The position numbers were made by a program, and so were the translations under genes. From Piezodorus guildinii (taxonomy: Eukaryota > Arthropoda > Insecta > Hemiptera > Pentatomidae), in NCBI GenBank assembly GCA_023052935.1, contig CM041294.1:10588414-10652413 (forward strand): DNA of 64,000 bases, given 5' to 3'. Of the stretch, positions 56,221 to 64,000 are shown piece after piece. Numbering within the stretch: the first letter of the stretch is position 1; every line of letters begins with the position of its first letter. The notes beneath the pieces were generated by a model that saw only the letters and a program-made list of their open reading frames with translations, was not told where the DNA came from and did no database searches.

Positions 56221-56279
56221 TAAGGATTTTACGGAGGATTTATAATTTTAATTATAAGATACGAACAGATCTTTTTATT

Positions 56280-56428
56280 TAATAAGTGTGTTTGCTATTT
56301 CCTTCTTTAGTTCCTTATCCAATTCTTCCAACTTGTATATTTACCTTGAGTTATCAATGCTAACAAGATAAGTGATTTTTTTTTTTTTTTTTTTTTCGAA
56401 TCAAGAAACGTAAAGATACTTTGGGTGA
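56280..56428 (+). mobile_element. T1 element, internal fragment
   Basis: Blocks TTCCTTCTTTAGTT, CAACTTGTATATTTACC and AAAGATACTTTGGG in T1 order, cut by the foldback at 56429. Confidence 0.5.
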
Positions 56429-56502
56429 GGAAGATGGTTGGAGGTGCGGTCATTAAATAGAAACACACATTAAAACAAGTGCTATTTTAATTATGTGCAG
56501 AC

Positions 56503-56542
56503 GTTTCGGCCTACATTGTGGGCCTTCATTAGGGTTGATTCT
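56503..56542 (-). ncRNA. Hammerhead-like core, left arm (mutated)
   Basis: The minus strand reads CTAATGA (complement of 56526-56532), GGCC/GGCC stem, then GAAACGTC (complement of 56500-56507). The first box has A for the invariant G, so cleavage would be impaired. Confidence 0.35.
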
Positions 56543-56578
56543 CTTTGTTGTTTTGTTGACTTCTTTAGACACCGTCTC

Positions 56579-56625
56579 AGAGTCAACCCTGATGAAGGCC
56601 CTCAATGTAGGCCGAAACGTCGGCA
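56579..56625 (+). ncRNA. Hammerhead-ribozyme-like core, right arm
   Basis: CTGATGA at 56589-56595, stem II GGCC (56597-56600) with GGCC (56610-56613) around a 9-nt loop, GAAA at 56614-56617, then CGTC at 56618-56621. These match the three conserved parts of a type I hammerhead (CUGAUGA, GAAA, and a UH cleavage site preceded by stem III). Stem III is not a hairpin here: ACGT is self-complementary, so it would need to form between two copies, as proposed for dimeric hammerheads in Penelope-like elements and retrozymes. Stem I is weak (2 bp). Activity is unproven. Confidence 0.45.
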
Positions 56626-57054
56626 CATAATTAAAATAGCACTTGTTTTAATGTGTATTTCTATTTAATAGCCGCACCCCCAACCATCTTCCTTATCTAA
56701 TTTCTCAACGGTCAACAAAAACTCCATCATTAAAGATACTTTGAAGCATTGAAAATCGCTAACCCCTTCATTATCATTACAATGGCAAGGACAACCAAAT
56801 TCTAAAAATGTAAAACCTCAATATTAGATATTTATATATTTAAATTTTTAGTGGGCTACCCCGTGTTAGTACATTGTGTACGAAACTATGCACTGCTACC
56901 GAAGCTGTGTTTACTAGAAGTGGTCTGAAAGGGGAAACCGAAAAGTAGATAAATGAAACAGGATCTAAGAGTCCGCTTACACTTCAGTCCGCGTACATTG
57001 AAATACTAAAATTCAAAACTAATACATGATAGGAGTTTAATGATATAATGGTAA

Positions 57055-57720
57055 AAAATCTGGTGCGGGCAACACACGACTTTCACTCACCTCCCTTTTT
57101 ATATTATGCATCTATATTATTGTTCTTATGTTCAAAAACAAAAAATTGCATTTAAAAAATATCTTTCCATTTCCTCCTTTAGTTGTTTATCAAATCCGCT
57201 CAACTTGCATATTTAGCTGTTAGTTATAAATGCTGACAAGATACTAACTATAGTTATTTTTATAAAATCTACAAAATTAAAGGTACTTTAGAGGAAATTT
57301 TTTAAAAATATCGGCATTTGAGCCCTGTCAGACTATTTATTTATTAATAAGAATGAAACCTACACCATATTAAAGCCCATCAAATTTTACTTCAATATAT
57401 AGAGTTTAATCAAAATCGTTAAGAGTTGTTTTCGAGAAAATCGTAAAAAGTGCAAAATGCATGGTATAAAGTAGCTCCTCTGGTAGGCTGATTTTGATAA
57501 AAAAAGTTTTTATAACATCTCGGACGTATATTTGTCTTAAATATTTCAGTTTCATAGGACTTTTTGTTTTCACCCGGGAGTTACCACACACACATAGATC
57601 TTTTTGCGGGACTTGGTTATTTGTACTTACGGGACTCTAAAACGTGTATTTTCGTTGAAAACTGGAATTCGAAAATTTTTGCGATCGCAATATATGGATT
57701 ATATAGTAAGTGAAAGTAAA
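57055..57720 (+). mobile_element. T1 element with internal deletion
   Basis: Left end AAAAAATCTGGTGCGGGCAA and right end AGTAAGTGAAAGTAAA both present; ~240 bp missing after the first 40 bp (TCACCTCCCTTTTTATATTA). Confidence 0.78.
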
Positions 57721-57775
57721 AAATCAATTATAGGTGGAATAGTCAGGAATCAGTCATTTTTGAAAAGTTTTTAAT

Positions 57776-57870
57776 TTTGCCAACGTTTCGGCTCAAGCTT
57801 GTGAGCCATCATCAGGGCATTACTGAGCCATGTCCAAGCATAAACTCATAGTTTCTACAGTCGACTATAC
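57776..57870 (-). ncRNA. Hammerhead-like core with intact boxes
   Basis: On the minus strand CTGATGA (complement of 57809-57815), 5-bp stem II GGCTC/GAGCC with loop, GAAA (complement of 57786-57789), then CGTT. Stem I can form TGCC/GGCA. UH is UU here, allowed for hammerhead cleavage sites. As at 56579, stem III would have to pair between two molecules or units through ACGT. The upstream GTTTATGCTTGGACATGGCT is shared with 50964-51020, showing a repeated element family. Confidence 0.45.
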
Positions 57871-57899
57871 ACCCTCAATGTAAAAAATCAAATGTCGTT

Positions 57900-58385
57900 C
57901 ATTATCTTATGCCATGTTACATCTTTTCTTCAAGCTTATCATTTTCGAAATGTTGAAAATGACAAATTTTAAAACTGTAAAAGAGAAGCCAACCCTTAAT
58001 GATAATCATATATTTCATCATAAAAAGACGAGGTTTCACAAATATCTTTAATATGATTATATCAATTGGAACTTTCTCTTCTAATTATGTTTATATGTAT
58101 TTATTTATCAAAACATGTCAAAAATAAATCTTATTACGTTTTGAGGTACCCTATGCCTCATCTTCAGATTTTCAATATTATATTTATTTCCATATTCTAT
58201 CTCAATATAGGTCATTTAATATTATAATTTATTCACATTAACTTCATATATATGAATAGTAATTATATCAAATTCTAACTTTTCACTATCACATATTAAT
58301 TTTCCTGTGCACTTGTAAGTATGAAGATAAGATGAAGAACAGATGTAACATGGCATAAGTTCCAATTGATATAATCATATCCTAA
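57900..58385. repeat. Interrupted inverted repeats around a GAAACGT-like motif
   Basis: TATGCCATGTTACATCT (about 57910) and TATATCAATTGGAACT (about 58062) recur inverted and contiguous at 58340-58382. Between them (58131-58165, minus strand) lies CTGAAGATGA, stem GAGGC/CCTC and AAAACGTAA, a loose relative of the hammerhead-like motif. Confidence 0.4.
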
Positions 58386-58890
58386 ATTACTCTTCTATAA
58401 TAGGAATTGATATAAAATATCTTTAAGTATTGATAATTATTTCCCAACGACATCTCGCACAACCCCCGGACATCGTCTGCGGACCCCCAAGGGTGGCAAC
58501 CACACCAACTTGCAAAGTTATATATATATAAACTGAGTTGGAATAGTTAAATCTACAAAAATCCTGGGTACGGTTCTACTTCCAAACAAGAGGCCCTTCT
58601 GTAGCTGACGATATCCCGTTCGGCTGCGTATACTACCCGAAGACACACAGCGGAGAAGACAGGAAGACGATAGATAGGAACACGGCGTGGCAGCGAGCTG
58701 TGTCCGGACCAGTGGGTAGGATTGGTCGCGGTACGCAGTACTCAGGGCTGGGTACACTTTTACCGTCATCCTAGATCCTGGATATCCCAAAGAGCATTTC
58801 ACTGTTCTGCCTCGGATCACTTCTCCTGCACTTCCTGGATCGTCCTTATTTTCTATTTCTTATCGACTCTGGATACCTTATAGATCTCGA
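58386..58890. other. Unassigned region with a GC-richer block
   Basis: 58450-58850 is GC-richer than its surroundings and has a 100-codon minus-strand ORF (58518-58820) with no recognisable domain. No function assigned. Confidence 0.35.
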
Positions 58891-59571
58891 GGCATGTTTT
58901 TTAAGTAAGTACCATTTTGGAATTAAAAAAAGAGGTGCAAAGATATCGCAAATATTTTAGTTTTCCATGAAAGCCTGTACCTTAATCTACTTTTCTACAT
59001 AATTTCCATAAATTTTATGACACTTGTCATAACGGGGCACTAGTTTTTGAATACCCTCCTCAAAAAATTCTGCCGCCTGACTTGTTCACTGCGTCGTAAA
59101 TGTTTTGAATTCGTTATCGCATCAACGACGCTGCATTGATTGTCTCATTACGAGACAGAAACTCCACTAGCAATGCTCCTTTTCTGTCTCAAAAAACTGT
59201 GCACATGATTTTCCGGGCAGAAATTGTTTGCTTAAACTTCACTCTTTTGGGTGATGATGAATGTCGCCATTCCATGGATTGTTGTTTTGATTCTGGTGTG
59301 ACGTAGGCCACCCATGTTTCGTCACCAGTAACAATTTGGTCTAAAAATCTTCACCTTCATTGTGGTACCGTTTGAGGAAAGTCCGGCGGCAGAATTTTTT
59401 GAGGAGGATATTCAAAAACTAGTGTCGCGTTATGACAAGTGCCTCAAAATTCATGGAAATTATGTAGAAAAGTAGATTAAGGTACAGGCTTTCATGTAAA
59501 AATAAAATTATTGCGATATCTTTGCACGTCTTTTTTTAATTTCTAAACGGTACTTACTTGAAAAACATGCC
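58891..59571. mobile_element. Foldback mariner
   Basis: Left arm 58891-59080 and right arm 59382-59571 are ~190-bp inverted copies, beginning and ending GGCATGTTTTT / AAAAACATGCC. Both arms read outward as the same transposase C-terminus (AEFFEEDIQKLVSRYDKC on plus; AEFFEEGIQKLVPRYDKC on minus) plus the 3' end. The centre holds transposase catalytic sequence on the minus strand only. The 5' half of a mariner has thus been replaced by an inverted copy of its 3' end. Confidence 0.85.
58980..59381 (-). pseudogene. Mariner transposase remnant (second family)
   Basis: The minus strand reads YHNEGEDFLDQIV-like text, then TGDETWVAYVTPESKQQSM with the first catalytic Asp, KRVKFKQTISARKIM, a stop in place of the Trp in the FWD motif followed by DRKGALLVEFL, NETINAASL, and the C-terminus KSGGRIF-like EEGIQKLVPRYDKC to a TAG. 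The N-terminal helix-turn-helix half is absent. The sequence differs from the mariner at 24570-25490, so two mariner families have visited this region. Confidence 0.8.
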
Positions 59572-59629
59572 TAGTAGTATATTATTTGTCAAATAGACCT
59601 ATTTATCAAAGGAATTAATAATAATTATA

Positions 59630-60473
59630 AAAATATTGGTGCGGACAACACACGAGTTTTACATACCTCGGTTGATAAATTCAATAAAAGAACTAAGAAA
59701 TAAATTTAATGGTTTAAAGGAATATTCGGATCGTTTAAAAGATATGTTTTAAATTAAAGGAACAAACAATATGAATTATTATTTACAATTAACTTACTTT
59801 TATGCCCTTAACGTATTTTTATATTGCGTTTTACAGATGTATATATAATGTTAAGAATTGGGAAACACTAATTCATAATATAATTTCTCTTATGGATATA
59901 TTTCGTTAATATTAAGTTTAGACGCAAGCGGGGCTCTATTTACATGAAATGGGATTAAGTGCTAGTGACCGCTCGGGAAGGAGAGTGCGCTGGGAGTTAC
60001 AGGAGAGACTGGTCGCCTTCGTCGCTGTCGCCAACATCACCACTTCGCTGTCGTCGCTAGAAGTAACCATAAGTACTCTTTCTCTTTCTCTACTGTTACT
60101 TTCCATTTGTTTTCATTTGTGTTTTTTCTCAATATATGCATAAGACAAAGTTAGTTATATTATTAAAACCCACAACGAAACCTAAATAAATATCAGGGAC
60201 TCGGCGACTCATATTTAACGATTGGGTTGAGGCTGCGAGCCAATGAGCTGTCGCCTCTCTCCCCAACATATAAGATAACATTTTTTCTAATAACCAAAGC
60301 TTTTGAACGGTATATCATACATCTTTTATTATTTTTTTCTTTCTTAGTGATTTGGTCTCAGGGAACCTAAGAGTGTATTTCGATTGGAAACAGGAATTCG
60401 AAAATTTTCACGATAGCAACACTTTCCCCTACTATTTCGGTATATACACTTTCATATATCGGTAAGTAAAAGT
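59630..60473 (+). mobile_element. T1 element, diverged, interrupted by solo LTR
   Basis: Left end ATTGGTGCGGACAACACACG, right end TCGGTAAGTAAAAGTAAAAT. T1 block AACGGTATATCATACATC follows the LTR, confirming continuity across it. Confidence 0.7.
59849..60268. mobile_element. Solo LTR of an LTR retrotransposon
   Basis: A 420-bp segment beginning TGTTAAGAATTGGG and ending CCCCAACA (TG...CA form with short inverted ends), flanked by the exact 5-bp duplication TATAA at 59844-59848 and 60269-60273. It has GC-richer internal sequence and AATAAA near 60186. No gag/pol or second LTR is present, so the internal region was lost by LTR-LTR recombination. The length and the TGTTAAGAATTGGG start would suit a BEL/Pao or Gypsy family; which one is not decided. 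Orientation is uncertain, plus being likelier from AATAAA. Confidence 0.75.
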
Positions 60474-61138
60474 AAAATTAATAAATAAAAAAAAACAAAA
60501 AAAAAAAACTGTTCCTTTAAAATCCATGAAGGGTCTTTGGTGAATAGCTCAGTACATAAGAGATTCAGTACATAACATCAAGTAAATATGCTCAACCTAG
60601 CTTGGGCGATAGCGAACTTTTTTTTTCGAATATTCACCCTCAATTAAATTATATCAACTTAAAATAGAACATTAGAACGCAAAGCTGCGGGTTAGACCTA
60701 GTATATTTTTGTAAAAACAACTTGTCATTCACTCACTAAAGTGGTCTTAGCAGAGTCTCAAAAATGACAATGGTCGAGAAGCTGAAAGGTTTAATGGAGG
60801 TTTTCCTGACCGACTAGGTTTGCAATGATACTGGATTTGGGAAGATTCTTCCTCCTAGGAGTAGAAATAATTGTTTGGCTAGATCCATCAAAAATCAGTT
60901 TTTTTTAATATCTCAGCAACTGTAAGTCTTCTAAAACAGTACTCGTTAGAAAAGTTCTCAAATTCCCACCAACATAAGAGCAAAATCATCTTAGTCTGAA
61001 AGGTAGTAGCTAAAATACTAAATATATAATTAATGTATTAAAAAACGTTAGACTTTTTACTTATGTTTCGTGTTCAGGTAACCATGAAACATGGTAAACT
61101 GTTATTGTTTTTTAGCTCTTGAAAAACATTTTTGTTTT
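60474..61138. other. Intergenic DNA; possible Helitron 3' end near 60701
   Basis: CGCAAAGCTGCGGGTTAGAC followed by CTAG|T at 60698-60702 resembles the 3' end of the Helitron at 19230-20390, but no 5' end was found. Nothing else supported. Confidence 0.3.
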
Positions 61139-61425
61139 TTTATTAATTTAAAGTCACTTTATGCTACAGTGGCCTGCTCTACAATGCTACAGTGGGAGTC
61201 CTAAATTTTGTCAATCCAGGTTTTATTAGGATAGGGATCTTTAACGAGTATCTGACATCGCACAGGTTCGGGACCTCTATTTCAGGCCTCCTTCCTAATC
61301 CCTTCGTAACCAAGTATTCTTTACTTCCTTTGGAAAATCTTAGGGCCGTCTGCCGGGTTCGATAGCGTGACCATGGTCACAGAAGACCGTTTAATAGCCA
61401 CTGCCCCTCCTATTAGGTGACTATA
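61139..61425 (-). mobile_element. SINE S2 copy
   Basis: The minus-strand head at the right edge (GTCACCTAATAGGAGGGGCA), B box GGGTTCGATAGC-like on the opposite strand, body AGGATAGGGATCTTTAACGA and TCCTAAATTTTGTC. Moderately diverged. Confidence 0.7.
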
Positions 61426-63064
61426 GCAACAACAAAGGAGAATATGTGGATCGGTTTAATAATACTATAATAATAATTATATAATAATAATAGACGGCTG
61501 TTATGCTTGCATACTAAAAATACTTATTCTTTTTATATGATGATAAATTAATTTTTTATTTTTTTACATGATCGTTATTTTCAGTGATATTTTATGAAAT
61601 CGGATATACTAGCTCTAGAATAATACCTCCATTTAAGTGAAAAAATCAGTGTTCTGACAAGGTTCTTACAAAGATTCACAAGCGACATCTCTTTTTTCAC
61701 ATATCTTCTTACTCTTTTCCATAATCTCCAGAGGTCTGGAATCAACCTTATTCCATTTTTTTTTTGCATCGAATTGTTCTTCATGATAAAACATTACATT
61801 GACCGTTTGCATCCTTATTCTTGTCCTACGATAAGAGAAAAGATCATGGATGAGAGATCCATTTACATTGTAAGTAAATTCAAGAGAGAAAGACAGGGAT
61901 TAGGAACTGCATCGTTATGACTTCCTGTTTCATATCAGGCTTAAACTGACTGAAACCGTCTATTAGATATTAAAATATGAGAATTTGAAAAAAATTATTA
62001 ATGTTTTCTGATAAACTACTGGCTAAGTAGGTCTTACTAAGACACTTAAAATATTCTATCAATAAGAAAAAACAAAACAGCTATGCTAATGGCATCGGGA
62101 ATTATCGACTACTATGACGCATGCGCTGTTTCAAAACGGATGTTAATCGGAGAGAAAGTGATCATTATATGCACTCAGATTCCTCCACCTTGCACAACCG
62201 TGGGAGTGGTGCATCTCCACCAATCATCTCCCGTCTTAGGTCATTGGTATTTCCAAAGTCGGTCGGAAGGTAATTAGCTTGTCGTAATTTTACTTTCACA
62301 GCTCTTACACTAAAAGTCACTTTTTTAAAGCTTTATTTTATTAATAACTATATTTATAAATCTATTTTATTCATCGACACATTTTTACTTCATTTTGCAA
62401 AAAAAAATCGTTTTATATAAATCTAATAAAAAATATTGAAATGAAATAAATATTTTGATAATATCTTTTACTGATATTTCTGTGCTCAAAAGACGAAATG
62501 GTATAAGTAACACATTCGCTTATGTTTAAAAGCTAGTTCCTTAATTTTAACATTTTACCACACCCTCAACATGAACGAATAATACTCCACAATGTTTGTT
62601 ATAAACTCTTATTTCTAGAAAAAAAGACTCACACCATTTTGCCACCTGAGCACAGATTTATTACCTATAAGATCATTTCCAACATAAGTCTATAAACTCC
62701 ATCATCATATAATATGTTAAACTTGTTCATAAAGATACTTTTAGCCCTAAAAAACAAAATAAAATAAACTTTAGGATCCATTCTTTCTTGGCCTCAGTTG
62801 ATTACGCCCAGATCATACTCATACGGCAGCTGTTTTCATCCAAATTTTGAGGAGCCATTTTACTGAGACTTATGTTTTTTTGTTAAAAAACAACATTTGT
62901 TTTTGTTTACCGCACTATACTGATTCTGAAACCTTATACATATTTCTCTATCTTCAAAAATAACTGAATTACAGGCGTATTAATGAGTAAAAATTCATTT
63001 TTGTTTTTTCTTTTTTATAATTATTAGCGATTTTTTTTTGTTGAAAACACTAACACATTTTTTG
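61426..63064. other. AT-rich DNA without recognisable gene
   Basis: Over 1.6 kb in which no ORF carries a known domain and no repeat from elsewhere in the window recurs. A slightly GC-richer stretch at 62090-62280 has a 64-codon ORF without recognised features. Confidence 0.45.
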
Positions 63065-63680
63065 TCTTTAACTTTAAAAATAACCGAGTTATTGAATTTA
63101 ATCACTTTTAACCGGCCGCCATTTTAAGCATAACCAGCTCATATCCACGTTTAGGAGTTAGGATAATCCTTCCATGCCCTAGTATTTTTGAGACGAATTA
63201 AAAAAAAAATGGTCCATTAGTTTCAGAGAAATGCCTCGGACGGCGGACTCACGGATTTTTTTATTCTTTGTTTGTTGTTTGTTTATTTATTTAACGTCAC
63301 TTTCTGCTGCTATAGCTAATCGGACGATGCCACAATGGGGGTCCTAAATTTTGCCTATCCAGGTTTTCCTAGGATAGGAATCTTTAACAAGTACCTGACA
63401 TCGCGGAGGCTCGGAACCACCTTTTAACGTTCCCTCCGAAGGACAGCATAACTAACGATTTTTTACTCCCATTAAAAAATGCTAGGACCACCGGCGGGTT
63501 GTAATGGCCTTTGGCATTAGAGGCTGTTCTAGCTACCCAGCTACAAGTGATCCCGTTTTTTATTCGTTATTTCGGTTCTGCGTTTCTTTATTCTTAAGCC
63601 ATTGAATTTGTAGAGAGAGGGGAGAGGAGTATTTTTTATAAATTAGATATGCCCATTATTGAAAATAATAAAACAATCAA
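63065..63680 (-). repeat. Dispersed repeat R-C, interrupted by SINE S2
   Basis: TTATTGAATTTAATCACTTT, AGTTTCAGAGAAATGCCTCG and TTATTGAAAATAATAAAACA in the R-C order seen at 52655-52960, split by the SINE at 63267. Confidence 0.6.
63267..63555 (-). mobile_element. tRNA-derived SINE S2, with target duplications
   Basis: 289-bp S2 copy in repeat R-C, flanked by TTTTTTATTC (63257-63266 and 63556-63565). The minus-strand head (GGATCACTTGTAGCTGGGTA) lies at the right, the A-rich tail (plus-strand TTTGTTTGTTGTTTG) at the left. The B box has decayed. Confidence 0.8.
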
Positions 63681-63794
63681 TTAAAATGGTCCAATAATAT
63701 TTTTTTGTATAATTGCCTAGAGTGAATATGGTACATTTTCGAAATCAACGTTTTCAGTACAGGCAGTAAGGAAAAATAAAAAAAAAGTAGCTCT

Positions 63795-64000
63795 TATACC
63801 AGAGAAGATCCTTGAGCCCAGTTCTCGCCGAGATTCGTACCGTCCTTCTAGACCAACGGCCCCCCATCAGACCAAGAGATCGTCAGCTCTAGATCAAGCT
63901 CAGCCGTTTAAAGTTTTTCTCTCAATTTTGAGGCACGCACTTTATAGAGAGCCTCCATATCCCTGAGCTTCTCCTCGGCTCAAATAGCAGAACAATAATA
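63795..64000 (-). mobile_element. Probable SINE S1-like copy, cut by window end
   Basis: Contains CGAGATTCGTACCGTCCTTC with a degraded B box, ACCAACGGCCCCCCATCAGACC-like tRNA head, and GCACGCACTTTATAGAGAG, which corresponds to the S1 block ACTTTATAGAGGCTGGGT. Too diverged for certainty. Confidence 0.45.

Larger units (their letters stand above)
53175..56225 (-). mobile_element. LINE family A, 5'-truncated copy (A4)
   Basis: Contains the last ~68 codons of ORF1, all of ORF2, the 3' UTR with AATAAA, and an A-rich tail (plus-strand T-rich at 53175-53210). Truncated in ORF1 at about 56220. It belongs to the same subfamily as the copy at 14448-15117. Target duplication not identified. Confidence 0.85.
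56429..56692. repeat. 264-bp foldback with two hammerhead-like cores
   Basis: Left arm 56429-56542 and right arm 56579-56692 (114 bp each) are near-perfect inverted complements around a 36-bp spacer. Each arm contains the sequence GGCCGAAACGTC in opposite orientations. A single-stranded copy would fold into one long hairpin. It could be the fused termini of a larger element. Confidence 0.85.

Noticed and set aside
61581..62277. Short ORFs at 61581-61784 (minus) and 62083-62277 (plus)
   Set aside because: No domain, no repeat relationship, and lengths expected by chance.

Overview
The window looks like AT-rich intergenic DNA from an arthropod, probably an insect; the species cannot be read from the sequence. 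No host protein-coding gene, rRNA or genuine tRNA gene could be supported. Almost everything recognisable is transposable-element DNA, much of it nested. The arthropod reading rests on Jockey-like LINEs whose ORF1 has a PRE_C2HC-type region plus three zinc knuckles, mariner elements, a Helitron of a type common in arthropods, and several tRNA-derived SINEs. Gene families are recognised by motif reading only.

Layout. 1-3445: LINE remnants, a SINE, and one nearly full copy of a dispersed ~0.9 kb element (called T1 here). 3446-8537: a complete Jockey-like LINE (A1) with two intact ORFs, a poly(A) tail and a 9-bp target duplication, inserted in a second T1 copy. 8547-19229: T1, LINE and SINE fragments and a 245-bp MITE. 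19230-20390: a non-autonomous Helitron holding a decayed RTE-type reverse transcriptase piece. 22335-22810: Helitron helicase remnant. 23122-23290: RTE 3' end. 24570-25490: internally deleted mariner. 25496-27870: a ~2.4 kb element with ~280-300 bp inverted arms enclosing a T1 copy. 30950-36951: MITEs, SINEs and LINE fragments nested in one another. 36993-41813: a second complete LINE family (B) with target duplications and one frameshift in ORF2. 41937-46111: tandem array of about 13 monomers of ~320 bp. 46998-49625: a T1 copy containing LINE Y, itself containing LINE X. 53175-56225: family-A LINE on the minus strand, nearly intact in ORF2. 56429-56692: foldback whose arms carry a hammerhead-ribozyme-like core. 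58891-59571: foldback mariner. 59849-60268: solo LTR inside another T1 copy. 61139-64000: SINEs in otherwise featureless DNA.

How the parts work together. Elements A and B encode an ORF1 RNA-binding protein and an ORF2 endonuclease/reverse transcriptase, so they are the only plausibly autonomous units. SINEs, MITEs, T1, the Helitron and the deleted mariner lack a complete enzyme and would depend on proteins supplied from elsewhere. Target duplications let several insertion orders be read: T1 before A1; T1 before Y before X; T1 before the solo LTR; and SINE S2 before SINE S3.

The most unusual signals are the hammerhead-like cores (CTGATGA, hairpin, GAAACGT), one pair of them in a 264-bp palindrome; the tandem array whose minus strand reads like an RTE C-terminus; and the mariner that has become a palindrome of its own 3' end.
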